Of a stretch of DNA of 59,665 nucleotides, positions 26,157 to 36,613 are shown one piece after another; the stretch's first letter is position 1; each line of letters begins with the position of its first letter. The position numbers and the translations under genes are program-made. The stretch comes from an uncultured Saprospiraceae bacterium. GTDB taxonomy: Bacteria; Bacteroidota; Bacteroidia; Chitinophagales; Saprospiraceae. The DNA lies in contig CALBEE010000013.1 of the NCBI GenBank assembly GCA_937927575.1, positions 1 through 59,665 of the forward strand. Direction: 5' to 3'. Under the pieces are notes generated by a model, which did not search any database, was not told the origin of the DNA, and worked only from the letters and a program-made list of their open reading frames with translations.

Positions 26157-27587
26157 TTAAAAATTGCGATACTCACGTCTTACAAATTGATTGGCTGGCT
26201 CATAATTGGTGATCTTCATATTGTCGCCATCCCAAGCGAGTCTTTTTCCTACGCCGGTAAAGGCCATATACTTTTTACCATTATCATCTCTTTCTTCTTG
26301 AGCATATAAGGAACGTATGGCAAGATTTCCCATCAAGACAATTTCGGAAAATGGTCCTGCATAATCAAAACCGGAACAAGCTTCGGATTCTCCTCTGATC
26401 GCCGCAATCCAGTTTTGTTGATGGTTCGCTTCCTTCACTCTAGCCAATGTCGGTTTGGGTTCTTGTAAATTATCCATTCGCTTAGAAGGTAGAAGTCGAG
26501 GGTTGGCTGCATAACAGTCACACATAATTTTACCTTCTGATCCTTCGAAGATTACTCCTCCATCCCAGTTGCCCATAGGCTCATCATCTTCCAATTCTGC
26601 AGGTCGAGGTGGCATCATTCCACCATCATACCATACCAGATGGACTGGTGGCATTCCTGCTCTTTCTGGAAAATCAAAATGGACAATACTGCCCAGTGGC
26701 GGTGCCTCTAATGAATCGACTCTGCTCCAATTACGAACATGGAATGGAGCAAATGCTTGCACATGGCTCGGATATTTTAGTTTAAGAGATCTCACTACAG
26801 GATCCATAATGTGGCAAGCCATGTCACCTAGCGCTCCTGTACCAAAATCCCACCATCCTCGCCATCCAAATGGATGATACGTAGAGTGATATGGTCGCTC
26901 TGGAGCTGTTCCTAACCATAAATTCCAATCTAGTGTTTCAGGAATGGCTTGTTTTTCTTTGGGCCTGTGCATCGCTTGTTCCCATACTGGTCGATTGGTC
27001 CAACAATGCACATTACGTACTTCGCCGATCAAGCCTGCATCGATCCATTCACAGATACGCCGGATATCTTCTGAAGAGCTACCTTGATTACCCATCTGCG
27101 ATACTACACCATATTTCCTAGCGGCCTCTGTTAATGCTCTGGCTTCTGCGACATCATGCGCTAAAGGCTTTTGTATATATACATGCTTACCTCTGCTGAT
27201 GGCATCTAATCCAGCGGGTGCATGCATATGATCAGGAGTAGAGATGATCACAGCATCTATTTCATTATCCATTTCTGCCAGCATCTTACGATAATCCTTA
27301 TAACGTTTTGCTTTAGGAAACATACCGAATGTTTGCGCGGCCTGCTTAAAATCTACATCACATAAAGCTACAATTTGCTCAGTGGCTTTTCCTTTACCAT
27401 TGACTAAGCCGGCGGCATTGAAAGTATCACTTTTACCTTTTCCTCCTGCACCTATTGTCGCGATTCGAATTTGATCGCTCGGAGCTATGTAACCTTTTCC
27501 TCCTAAAACATGTCGCGGTATGATCATCGCTCCCATAGAGGCTAAAGCAGATTGCTTTATAAATTTTCTTCGGTTAGTGTTCTTCAT
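26157..27587 (-). CDS. Tat-exported Gfo/Idh/MocA-family oxidoreductase
   Basis: From Met at 27587 (476 residues) the protein starts with a twin-arginine signal (MKNTNRRKFIKQSALASMGAM). The open frame has eight more codons upstream (27611), but Tat signals normally start close to the RR. The Rossmann fold follows (IRIATIGAGGKGKSD), then EAR and the family's HVYIQKPLAHDVAEA, where Lys of EKP is kept (QKP variant). These NAD(P)-dependent enzymes act on sugars or cyclitols; the exported Bacteroidota type is common near polysaccharide genes. Substrate unknown. Confidence 0.9.
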   Translation of the reverse strand: MKNTNRRKFIKQSALASMGAMIIPRHVLGGKGYIAPSDQIRIATIGAGGKGKSDTFNAAGLVNGKGKATEQIVALCDVDFKQAAQTFGMFPKAKRYKDYRKMLAEMDNEIDAVIISTPDHMHAPAGLDAISRGKHVYIQKPLAHDVAEARALTEAARKYGVVSQMGNQGSSSEDIRRICEWIDAGLIGEVRNVHCWTNRPVWEQAMHRPKEKQAIPETLDWNLWLGTAPERPYHSTYHPFGWRGWWDFGTGALGDMACHIMDPVVRSLKLKYPSHVQAFAPFHVRNWSRVDSLEAPPLGSIVHFDFPERAGMPPVHLVWYDGGMMPPRPAELEDDEPMGNWDGGVIFEGSEGKIMCDCYAANPRLLPSKRMDNLQEPKPTLARVKEANHQQNWIAAIRGESEACSGFDYAGPFSEIVLMGNLAIRSLYAQEERDDNGKKYMAFTGVGKRLAWDGDNMKITNYEPANQFVRREYRNF

Positions 27588-27691
27588 TGGTTTGAATTGT
27601 ATATCACTCAATATAAGGATTTAAGATAATAAAATGATGCTCCACAACCATTGGACAAAGAAGACGATTCTACTAGGAGTCTATAATCCCG

Positions 27692-30328
27692 CTACAAGCT
27701 GACTTGCAACGATAGGTTGGGTGTAAATCCTAGTCCTTGTCTATCATAGAATGACATTTCGAATGGAGTCTTTGTATAGTCTATAAAGTATTGCCTTTTA
27801 ATGATATTTCTACGGTTATATACATTTTGTAAATGGAATCCTACTTCTATATTTCGTATACTTTCTTTACCAAATTTCCACTTGCGCATCACCGAAAGAT
27901 CAAGACTATGATAAGGAGTAATACTTTCTTCTAATGTACTTTCGTATTCTATTCCATAATATAATTCTGGATCGGTCTCTACTACAAATCTTTCTCCTTT
28001 TGAATATCTTCTTCCAGAGTTAAATCTCCATCTTGAAGATATCGTCCAATGATTTCTATTGTAAGATTGCATTAGAGATATTTTATGCCTTTGCGTGAAT
28101 GGACTTTTAATCTGATAATACTCATCTCTTTTGACCGTCATAGTTTCGTCCGTAAGTTCGTAAGTCCATACTAGTCTCCAATTTTTGTTTTGATATTGAC
28201 TAGACAGTTCGAGCCCTTTTACTTTTAGATCTGCAAATGAAAAAGGATCTTCTTCTACAGCAAAATCTAGGGCTGAGGTCCAAATATTATCTGCAGTCTT
28301 TGTGTATCCATCGATGGTAAATTTCCATCGATTCCACAAGTATTTTGCTCCTAGACTGGTTTGTTTATTTTGCACTACCCAAATAAAATTATCAGATTCA
28401 GGTCTTTCGTCTGATAGATACCAAATTCCTTTCTCAGTTTCTAGAGGGGCTGAAAAAATACGACGATTTAGATTTTGATGAAATCGACCGTAATGACCAT
28501 GTAAAGTGAAATTAGAATTGACATTATGTGATAGATGTATTCTAGGCTCGATAAATTTTCGATCTACTAAACTAAATCCAAAATCCGAATATCTTATACC
28601 AGTTTCGATAATGGTATTAGGAATAAATTTCCATTGGATTTTGGCGAAGGCACTAAATTCTTTAGTAGATCTTTCCGATATCGTATAACTTAATCCAGAG
28701 GAAGGATTTCGTGTGGTATCAATATAATTGACTTCCCAATTTTCGTTTTGAATTCCAGTTTCAATATCTAGTATTTTGTGCTTGTACTTTCCTGACACAC
28801 TTACCAAATTTTGATTGACATCATTTTCTTTAAATCTATCTTCGTCTAATGATTCTCCTTTATCTCTCTCGAATAAATAATGATTTTTATAATTGCTTCC
28901 ACTATAAAGCGCTTTAAATTCCAGTTGAGAATTTAACTGATGTGTACCTGTGATATTCCAACCTAAATTTGAAACGCTCAGTTGATCACTCTTTGTTTCG
29001 TTACTAAATAATCCATCAAAATAGTCATATTGGAAATTATTTCCAATTCCTATGAATGAGGTTTTAATATTCGTTTTTTTATTAGGTTGCCAGTTTATGG
29101 ATGCGCTCAAGTCATCGAAATTAAATGATCGTGATATTCTTTCTTGTCCACGGATATCAAAAAAGTCAACATAGAATTGATCGTTGGTTAATTGACCAAA
29201 TTGAAATATTTGATCGAAGTAGTTATTATAAATATTGGAGTCGAATAGAAAATTATGAGACTTTCTATAAGATACTTTTGCTGATAATTTGTTTTTTATC
29301 AATGGTAGATTGATTCCAATGTTTGAATATAAGAGATCAGTGAAAAATCTGATTTTTAATTCGTTATTGATATGATCTATTGATTTTAGTAATATGGATC
29401 CAGAGGCTTGACCCGATTGATCTGCTGAAGTTCCATTGCGTGTGATTCCAACATTGTCAACCATAAATGGATTGACACCACTGACTTGGCCATAAAAAAG
29501 ACTTGTCTGTAGGAGTCGAATGTCATTCCATTTGTAACTAACTTGATCCGGTGGCCCACCTCTAATTTGAAGATCATTGAGTGATTCACTGGTGCTGTGA
29601 ATGCCTGGCAGAAGTTGTGCTTTTTTGAATATATCTTGATCGGCTTGACCTGCGGTAATTATGTCTTGTATCCGAGTCACATTTTCTATGAAGTTGGTAT
29701 TAATTGAATTCAAAAAGTCAATCAAAGTGATTTCGCCTAATATATGAGAGGCGGTCCTCATAATAACTCTTCCCTTGGACTGTATAGTCTTAATATTGGT
29801 GTAATGAGTTTCGTAGCCTACGTAGCTGAGAATTACCTTGTCTGGATGATTGACGAATCCTTTTATGGTACATAAGCCGTTGATGTCAGATTGGTATATC
29901 AGATCAAGATCTGGTAAACTGATATTACAGAAAGGGAGTGTATTGCCCTCTGCGTCGACTACTTCAAATTCGTAGATCGGCATATCTTCAGAAGGCGTAA
30001 ATGCCTTTACCTTATTTAATGCATAAATACGATCTTCCAGTTGCACTATATTGAATCCTAACTTTTGACTAATGGTATTTAGGATTTCTACTTTATTTCC
30101 ATATGCTGAAAATGTATGCAAATCATCTGAAAGGATATCATGGTTGTAATTGAACTTAACATCCAATTGCCTAGCTGTAGTTTCTAATATTTTCGCATCA
30201 TCTTGATGATTAAATACAAGATGGATTTGGGCATTAAGTTGAATGGAAAATAGAAAGATACATCCAAGTAGAATAGCGTTAATTCGCTTTTCTAAAATTG
30301 ACTTTATTATTGGATGTTGTAGATTCAT
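27692..30328 (-). CDS. TonB-dependent receptor with STN domain (FecA-like)
   Basis: The 878-residue protein has a signal peptide, an N-terminal STN signalling domain (about 35-105; LVFNHQDDAKILETTARQLDVKFNYN), a carboxypeptidase-like domain (about 118-195), a plug domain (about 215-330; LNDLQIRGGPPDQ) and a 22-strand-type barrel to the C-terminal Leu. STN domains pass a signal to FecR. The start lies inside fecR by 50 bp, so translation is probably coupled. There is no susD partner. The divergent GH74-GH9 gene 1.4 kb upstream may be regulated with it. Confidence 0.93.
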   Translation of the reverse strand: MNLQHPIIKSILEKRINAILLGCIFLFSIQLNAQIHLVFNHQDDAKILETTARQLDVKFNYNHDILSDDLHTFSAYGNKVEILNTISQKLGFNIVQLEDRIYALNKVKAFTPSEDMPIYEFEVVDAEGNTLPFCNISLPDLDLIYQSDINGLCTIKGFVNHPDKVILSYVGYETHYTNIKTIQSKGRVIMRTASHILGEITLIDFLNSINTNFIENVTRIQDIITAGQADQDIFKKAQLLPGIHSTSESLNDLQIRGGPPDQVSYKWNDIRLLQTSLFYGQVSGVNPFMVDNVGITRNGTSADQSGQASGSILLKSIDHINNELKIRFFTDLLYSNIGINLPLIKNKLSAKVSYRKSHNFLFDSNIYNNYFDQIFQFGQLTNDQFYVDFFDIRGQERISRSFNFDDLSASINWQPNKKTNIKTSFIGIGNNFQYDYFDGLFSNETKSDQLSVSNLGWNITGTHQLNSQLEFKALYSGSNYKNHYLFERDKGESLDEDRFKENDVNQNLVSVSGKYKHKILDIETGIQNENWEVNYIDTTRNPSSGLSYTISERSTKEFSAFAKIQWKFIPNTIIETGIRYSDFGFSLVDRKFIEPRIHLSHNVNSNFTLHGHYGRFHQNLNRRIFSAPLETEKGIWYLSDERPESDNFIWVVQNKQTSLGAKYLWNRWKFTIDGYTKTADNIWTSALDFAVEEDPFSFADLKVKGLELSSQYQNKNWRLVWTYELTDETMTVKRDEYYQIKSPFTQRHKISLMQSYNRNHWTISSRWRFNSGRRYSKGERFVVETDPELYYGIEYESTLEESITPYHSLDLSVMRKWKFGKESIRNIEVGFHLQNVYNRRNIIKRQYFIDYTKTPFEMSFYDRQGLGFTPNLSLQVSL

Positions 30329-31187
30329 ATGATAAACTAGACTCTATAAAACGAATGCATTTGTTTAGATCATTTACGGGTAATATTCCAGTAAAAACAT
30401 CTTTTGAAATATCAGATTCAGCGATTAATTTGGTCTCGTAGAATCTTTCCATATCAGCTAACACTATGGAAATAGGAGTTGTTTTGTAATTTCTGAAATT
30501 GCTCATCCAGTCTAGTGATTCGCCTTCCGAATTTTCTATTTTACCGATATTTCCATTGGTAATATACACATATTGAGAAGCAGTGATAATCTGTGATTGA
30601 CCTTTTTTATCACTGACCTTTACTTTGCCTTCCAAACATGATACACGCATATACCGATCATTGATACTCCAAACATCGAATTGCGTGCCTAGTACTTCAA
30701 TTTGGCCTGATATCGTGCTAACAGTAAAAGGTACTCCTTTGCGAACTTTAAAGAATGCCTGACCTTCTAGATTTATAATTCGCTCATCTTTCCAATCGGC
30801 TTCATTAAAATCAATCTTAGTATTGGGACTAATAATAACCTCTGATCCATCCGCGAAGATTTTTGTGGTTTCACTTTGATACTCGGTTTTGATATTTGAT
30901 GTATTGGATTTTGTCAGCAGCAGTATAGTCAACGTGGCTAATAGGAGTCCAATCATAACAAGTATCAGTGATTTCCTATTAGGGCTTGTCATTGCGCTCT
31001 TCTTATTCGTATCTATCTGACTCCATAGGGTATCAGCATCTAATACCTCCGGAGTATATTGATCCTGTTGATCTAAGGTGCTTTTTAGGCTCTCTAGATC
31101 ATAAGTTTGCTCAAGTCGTTCTAGGTCGGATGGGCTAATTTGACCAGAAAGCCATTGCGCTAATAATATGTCATCGGATTTACTCAT
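30279..31187 (-). CDS. FecR-family anti-sigma factor
   Basis: The 302 residues follow the FecR plan: a cytoplasmic N-terminal part (1-72), one membrane helix (about 74-94; SLILVMIGLLLATLTILLL), a periplasmic FecR domain (about 110-205; FADGSEVIISPNTKIDF, FTVSTISGQIEVLGTQFDV), and a C-terminal DUF4974 domain (about 235-300). It would hold the ECF sigma factor until the STN receptor signals. The 3' end overlaps the receptor gene by 50 bp, and the sigma gene lies 32 bp upstream. Confidence 0.94.
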   Translation of the reverse strand: MSKSDDILLAQWLSGQISPSDLERLEQTYDLESLKSTLDQQDQYTPEVLDADTLWSQIDTNKKSAMTSPNRKSLILVMIGLLLATLTILLLTKSNTSNIKTEYQSETTKIFADGSEVIISPNTKIDFNEADWKDERIINLEGQAFFKVRKGVPFTVSTISGQIEVLGTQFDVWSINDRYMRVSCLEGKVKVSDKKGQSQIITASQYVYITNGNIGKIENSEGESLDWMSNFRNYKTTPISIVLADMERFYETKLIAESDISKDVFTGILPVNDLNKCIRFIESSLSYESTTSNNKVNFRKAN

Positions 31188-31219
31188 GCTTTTGTATAAC
31201 GGCTATCTCGAAAAATACC

Positions 31220-31726
31220 CTACTTTTTTAAATCTATTTTGTGATCAATAAAGTGTTTTAAAGCCTTCGACATCCTTTTTTCTACCGCTTTGACACTGAT
31301 TTCTAATGTTTGTGCGATTTCTTTATAAGTCATTTTATCAAAACGATTCATCATGAAGACGGTTCTACTTTTTTCACTCATAGTATTCATGACATTTTCT
31401 AGTTTTGATTTAAACTCTGCTTCTTCGAGTATATATTGACCATCTTTCTTTTCTTGATGTTCTCTATTCGATTGATTTTTATATTTCAGTCTAATTTTTG
31501 ATTTTCGATATTCATCAATATGCAATCTAGTGGCTATGGTAAATAGATATGATTGTGATTTATCTTGAGTAACATCTTTACAGTTTTTCCATAACCTAAT
31601 AAAGCATTCTTGGACTTGATCTGCGGCCGATTGTATATCTAATCCTCTGGCTTGCAGAAAGTGCTGCAGCGCTCGTTGGTGCTGTGTGTATACTTCCTTA
31701 AATATGCTTTCTGTACAAACGCTCAT
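31220..31726 (-). CDS. ECF RNA polymerase sigma factor (FecI-type)
   Basis: The 168-residue protein has sigma region 2 (QVQECFIRLWKN; DQVQECF core) and region 4 with helix-turn-helix (MTYKEIAQTLEISVKAVEKRMSKAL). It belongs to the Bacteroidota ECF group linked to FecR. It heads a sigma, FecR, TonB receptor cluster and starts 99 bp from the divergent start of the large GH74-GH9 gene, so that promoter is a likely target. Confidence 0.94.
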   Translation of the reverse strand: MSVCTESIFKEVYTQHQRALQHFLQARGLDIQSAADQVQECFIRLWKNCKDVTQDKSQSYLFTIATRLHIDEYRKSKIRLKYKNQSNREHQEKKDGQYILEEAEFKSKLENVMNTMSEKSRTVFMMNRFDKMTYKEIAQTLEISVKAVEKRMSKALKHFIDHKIDLKK

Positions 31727-31825
31727 GAAAAAATCGAAATAGATGGTAGGGTATAATTTGACTGATCCGTTTCAATGCCAAACAATACAAGCTCAATTAT
31801 TATATCACTCTCAAAACTAATCAAA

Positions 31826-34800
31826 ATGAAAAAGATATTATGGTCAATTTTCACGGTTTTAGCTATAGTCTCATCAATAGACGCGCAAGGCACTTGGTCT
31901 ACTTTACGCACTGGTGCTGGAGGTTGGATTACCGGAATGGATATTAACCCAGATGGTACTAAGTTTATTAGGTCAGATGTTGGAGGCGCTTATAGACTAT
32001 TAAATGGGAGTGACACCTGGGAGCAAATGGTAACCCAAGAATCCATGCCTGATTCCGATGTACATTGGTCCAAATACGGCGGAGTATTAAGCATAGCTTC
32101 TGCGGCTTCTAACGTGGATCGAGCTTATATGGCATACTATAATACTATTTATCTCTCAGATGATATGGGTGGCCAGTGGCAGCGAACTAATTTTCCGAAT
32201 ATGGAAATGAGACCTAATGACGATGCCTCTAAATTGTTTGGTGAACGATTGGAAGTAGATCCTAATAATCAAAATAAAGTTTTCTTTGGTAGTATAGAAG
32301 ATGGACTTTACTTAACTACTAATGGGATGGATTGGTCAAAAGTGATTGATGTACCTGATGGAAGTGAAGGCCGTGGAGTACGCTCTATAGTGTTAGACCC
32401 ATCTTCGGCTATTGTTGGAGGAGAGACACAGACCGTATATGTTGCCGTTGATGGCGAAGGGATTTATCAATCTTTGGATGGAGGTGATAGCTTTACCGAC
32501 ATCACTGAAGGTGTTTTTAATAATGGTGATCTATGGATATATGATATGGAAATCGATAATGAAGGTAGACTATATATATCAGGTAGAGATGCTAATACAC
32601 CTATAGGCATGTATCGATATGAGGGACAAAATTGGTCACAAGTATTTACGACTGACTTGGATATTCCTTATTCTGAGATTGCAATCAATCCTAATGATAT
32701 TAATAATGTATTGCTTTTTTCTGAAGGGTATAGCGAGACATATATGACTAATGATGCTACAAGCCAAAATCCAACATGGACGTTTAAGGGATTTCAAAGA
32801 TCAGCCGATAATATTCCATGGATGGCATGGACGGAGACAGAATGGTTTACCTTAGGAGAAATCGAATTCGATCCCATGGTTGCAGATCGAATTTGGGTGA
32901 CCCTTGGTACGGGTACATTTTATATTGATCTTGATGGTGAAAGTACTTTAATTTGGAATGAATTTTCAAAAGGTCAAGAGCATTTAGTCTCTAACGATAT
33001 CGTTACTTTTTCGAATGGCAATAAATTAACTGCGCATTGGGATTTTCCAATCTTCTTACATACATCTCCCAATGATTATCCGACTGAGCATTTACCAAAT
33101 AATAGGTTCAATTCCTGCTGGGACTTGAGTCAAAGTGCTACGGACGAAAACTTTGTGGTCGCTTTGATAGAAGATATAAGATATTGCTGCTGGGATGACC
33201 AAACTAGGAACAGCAGCTATAGTGAAGATGGGGGACAGACATGGACGAAATTTCCTTCGATGCCTGGCGAAGAATTCGATTTAAACTTTGGACAGATAGA
33301 GGTTTCTACAGGTGACAATAATAACATCGTTTGGCTACCTGGACAAAATATGAATCCATTTTATACTGTGGATAAAGGAACCACTTGGAACGAAGTCGAT
33401 CTGCCGGGTGATTCGGATAATTGTTGTCTTGATGGACCTTGGTTTAGAAGGAAAGCTTTAGCAGCAGATCGGGTGCTACAAGGTCAATTTTATATTTATG
33501 ATTGGGGATCTGGAGATGTATTTAGGTCAAGCGATGGAGGAGCGAATTGGATTCGAAATGAAGCCGTATTGCCTGCTTGGTCTTTCCATGGAAAGTTAAT
33601 TGCAGTTCCTACTCAAGAGGAACATTTGTTTTTTTCTAATGGACCTGAAGAGTCGGAAGAATTGATAGAAGGATTACTTAGATCTACAGATGGTGGAATG
33701 ACTTGGACAGAAGTCCCTAATACTACTAAAGTGATCAATGTAACCGTTGGTAAAGCCATAGATGATCAATCATATCCGACAGTATATATATGTGGTGAAG
33801 TAGATGGAGAATATGGTTACTATAAATCGATTGATAATTGTGAATCATGGGAAGCGCTCGGAGCTTATCCTATGGGAATATATGATTGGCCTGTCGCTTT
33901 CGAAGCCAATCCTAATGAATATGGAAATGTAGTAGTAGGTTTTGGAGGTAATGGTTTTGTTCAGTATCAAGAGTCCCAAGTTTCAGTGCCTACGATTTCA
34001 GAGCGAATACATATTGATCAATTCGGTTACCAACCCTCAATGACTAAAGTAGCTGTTCTTTCTGACCCACAAATTGGCTTTAATGCTTCAGAGGATTATA
34101 CGCCTGGATCGACATTTCGAATTATAGAATTGCAAAGTGGATCTGTAGTATTTGAAGGTACACCTACGATCTGGAATAGCGGTAGTACTCATAGTCAATC
34201 AGGAGATAAAGGATGGCAATTTGATTTTAGTAGTTTGAGTAATTCAGGCGAGTATTATGTATTGGATGTAGATAATAATTTGAGATCATACACTTTCGAA
34301 ATTTCAGAAAGCATTTATAATGAGGTACTCATGTCAGCCACCAAAATGTTTTACTATAACCGATGTAATATGTCCAAAGAAGAGCCTTATGCAGAAGCTA
34401 ATTGGACAGATAGTAATAACTTCCAAAATGATCTTCAAGACGCAAACGCCAGATACATTTATGATCAGAATAATGCTTCATTAGAAAGGGATATGACTGG
34501 TGGATGGTTTGATGCAGGTGATTATAATAAGTATGTCACTTTCGCACATGGAGCGGTACACAATTTGTTGAGCGCCTATGACGAAAATTCTTCTTTGTTT
34601 TCAGATGATTGGAATCTTCCTGAATCAAATAACGGTATTCCGGATTTGCTAGATGAAATCAATTGGGAATTAGAATGGCTAGAAAAAATGATGAATGAAG
34701 ATGGTGGTGTTCATATTAAAATCGGAAGCAAAAATTATTCTGAAAATATATCTTCTCCTCCTAGTGCTAACACCGATCAGAGATATTATGGACCCACTTG

Positions 34801-36352
34801 CTCGGCAGGTTCAGTAGCTGTCGCTTCTATGTTTTCGCATGCGGCACATACCTACCAATCTATAGCCAGCTTGACAGATTATGGAGAGGTATTAGAGGCT
34901 AAAGCCATTACGGCATTTGATTATTATTTGCAGAAATTAAATGAAAATGATTTGGACATAGCATGTGATGATGGATCTATAGTCGCGGGTGATGCAGATT
35001 GGGATCAAGCTAGACAGATGCAAGTAGCATTAATCGCCGCAGTCTACTTATACGATCTTACTGGATCATCGCTATACGGAGACTACATAGTAGATCACGT
35101 CAATGATGCCGAAGCAGTCAGCAGTGGATGGTTAGGTCCATATACCAATCAGACCATGGAAGCCTTGTTTTTCTACACTACTTTATCAGTTGCAGATCCT
35201 ACTACTTCAGCTACAATTATAGATGCTGTCACGCCTCATGTTTCCCAAGATTGGGACGGCTTTTATGGTCAAGGTGATTTGGATTTATATCGTGGATTTA
35301 TTCCTGATTTTTCTTATCACTGGGGCAGTAATCAAGTCAAGGCGGATTACGCTAATTTAAATAGCATGGTAGCGAGATATAATATCAATCCATCAAATAA
35401 TGAAAGCTATTTACAAAAAGCAGAAGAGATGATTCATTATTATCATGGTGTTAATCCTTTATCAAAAGTCTACCTATCCAATATGGAAAGTAGAGGTGCA
35501 GAAAATAGTGTAGATGAGCTGTATCATGCTTGGTTTGCAGATGGATCAGATTTTGATAATGTTAAGACTTCATTATATGGTCCAGCACCAGGATTTATTC
35601 CAGGCGGAGCCAATAGTTCTTATTCGTATGAAGGCAATACACCACCTTATGGCCAACCTGCACAAAAGTCTTATAAAGATTTTAATACTGGTTTTCCAGA
35701 GGCTTCATGGGAGATCACTGAGCCGGCTATTTATTATCAAGCGGCGTATATTAGGATGTTGGCATCTTATGCTAACGTCTCTATAGTTTTGCCAGTGGAT
35801 TTGGTATCGTTCGAAGCTGAAAAAAATAATGAAGATGTCGAATTGACTTGGGTAACTTCCAGTAGTATTGGTTTGGATAGATTTGAAATAGAATCTAGTT
35901 TGGATGGTTCAACTTTTACGCAGATTGGTGTTGTAGATGGCGTAACTAATTCGGCTACTGAACAAACATATAATTACTTAGATCAAGATGTGAATGTGAC
36001 TTACGACAATCCTGTATTTATATACTATCGATTAAAAATAATTGATATGGATGGCAACTTTACATATTCTGATGTAGAGGTAATTGGTGTGACTAGTGTA
36101 GATGATATCTTTGCATTAGATGCTGAAGTGTATCCCAATCCATCATGTGATTTCATTACGGTTAAGCTCCTAGATAATATGGTACATTCATCATCATTAA
36201 AAATTTATAATTCATTGGGTAAATGTGTAGCAAAGTATGCTATCAATGGAAATGAAAATCGATTAGATATTTCTCAATTAGTGAATGGATTATACACTCT
36301 AGAAATTATTTCTTTAAACAAGAGAAGTCAAAAACAATTCATAAAAATGTAA
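31826..36352 (+). CDS. GH74-GH9 fusion glycoside hydrolase with T9SS tail
   Basis: From Met at 31826 (signal MKKILWSIFTVLAIVSSIDAQ) it encodes about 1508 residues; the frame opens 17 codons earlier at 31775. Numbering here uses 31775. Residues about 40-730 are a GH74-type double propeller with GWITGMDINPDG and SDVGGAYRL, as in xyloglucanases. A CelD_N Ig-like domain follows (about 740-830; IHIDQFGYQP), then a GH9 domain (about 840-1320) with GGWFDAGDYNKYV near 910 and a catalytic-Glu region EITEPAIYYQAAY near 1311. A fibronectin-like domain and a type A sorting domain (VYPNPSCDFITVKL, from about 1450) end it. It would be exported by T9SS to cut xyloglucan or cellulose. Confidence 0.92.
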   Translation: MKKILWSIFTVLAIVSSIDAQGTWSTLRTGAGGWITGMDINPDGTKFIRSDVGGAYRLLNGSDTWEQMVTQESMPDSDVHWSKYGGVLSIASAASNVDRAYMAYYNTIYLSDDMGGQWQRTNFPNMEMRPNDDASKLFGERLEVDPNNQNKVFFGSIEDGLYLTTNGMDWSKVIDVPDGSEGRGVRSIVLDPSSAIVGGETQTVYVAVDGEGIYQSLDGGDSFTDITEGVFNNGDLWIYDMEIDNEGRLYISGRDANTPIGMYRYEGQNWSQVFTTDLDIPYSEIAINPNDINNVLLFSEGYSETYMTNDATSQNPTWTFKGFQRSADNIPWMAWTETEWFTLGEIEFDPMVADRIWVTLGTGTFYIDLDGESTLIWNEFSKGQEHLVSNDIVTFSNGNKLTAHWDFPIFLHTSPNDYPTEHLPNNRFNSCWDLSQSATDENFVVALIEDIRYCCWDDQTRNSSYSEDGGQTWTKFPSMPGEEFDLNFGQIEVSTGDNNNIVWLPGQNMNPFYTVDKGTTWNEVDLPGDSDNCCLDGPWFRRKALAADRVLQGQFYIYDWGSGDVFRSSDGGANWIRNEAVLPAWSFHGKLIAVPTQEEHLFFSNGPEESEELIEGLLRSTDGGMTWTEVPNTTKVINVTVGKAIDDQSYPTVYICGEVDGEYGYYKSIDNCESWEALGAYPMGIYDWPVAFEANPNEYGNVVVGFGGNGFVQYQESQVSVPTISERIHIDQFGYQPSMTKVAVLSDPQIGFNASEDYTPGSTFRIIELQSGSVVFEGTPTIWNSGSTHSQSGDKGWQFDFSSLSNSGEYYVLDVDNNLRSYTFEISESIYNEVLMSATKMFYYNRCNMSKEEPYAEANWTDSNNFQNDLQDANARYIYDQNNASLERDMTGGWFDAGDYNKYVTFAHGAVHNLLSAYDENSSLFSDDWNLPESNNGIPDLLDEINWELEWLEKMMNEDGGVHIKIGSKNYSENISSPPSANTDQRYYGPTCSAGSVAVASMFSHAAHTYQSIASLTDYGEVLEAKAITAFDYYLQKLNENDLDIACDDGSIVAGDADWDQARQMQVALIAAVYLYDLTGSSLYGDYIVDHVNDAEAVSSGWLGPYTNQTMEALFFYTTLSVADPTTSATIIDAVTPHVSQDWDGFYGQGDLDLYRGFIPDFSYHWGSNQVKADYANLNSMVARYNINPSNNESYLQKAEEMIHYYHGVNPLSKVYLSNMESRGAENSVDELYHAWFADGSDFDNVKTSLYGPAPGFIPGGANSSYSYEGNTPPYGQPAQKSYKDFNTGFPEASWEITEPAIYYQAAYIRMLASYANVSIVLPVDLVSFEAEKNNEDVELTWVTSSSIGLDRFEIESSLDGSTFTQIGVVDGVTNSATEQTYNYLDQDVNVTYDNPVFIYYRLKIIDMDGNFTYSDVEVIGVTSVDDIFALDAEVYPNPSCDFITVKLLDNMVHSSSLKIYNSLGKCVAKYAINGNENRLDISQLVNGLYTLEIISLNKRSQKQFIKM

Positions 36353-36613
36353 TGATTGTAATTTAGTATTGATCGCATAAAAAAGTAAAATGAATATGAT
36401 GGAAGATACGAAAGGATACTTGATATTTAATTTATTGGAAGGGGAGATGAATCATCCAAGTTTTCAGGATATCTTCTTTGATTTGAACCTGTGTAGATTA
36501 AGATGAACAGATCGATATTGGAAGTATGGTGCTCTGAATATTAAATAGTACTTTCGCAGCCAATTTGTATTTCTCATTGAAGGAGAAGTATTGGTAATCA
36601 TAACTAAATTATA

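Noticed and set aside
36390..36506. A 38-codon open frame (MNMMEDTKGYLIF...) in the gap before the FKBP gene
   Set aside because: No convincing ribosome site, promoter or family; kept as unlikely.
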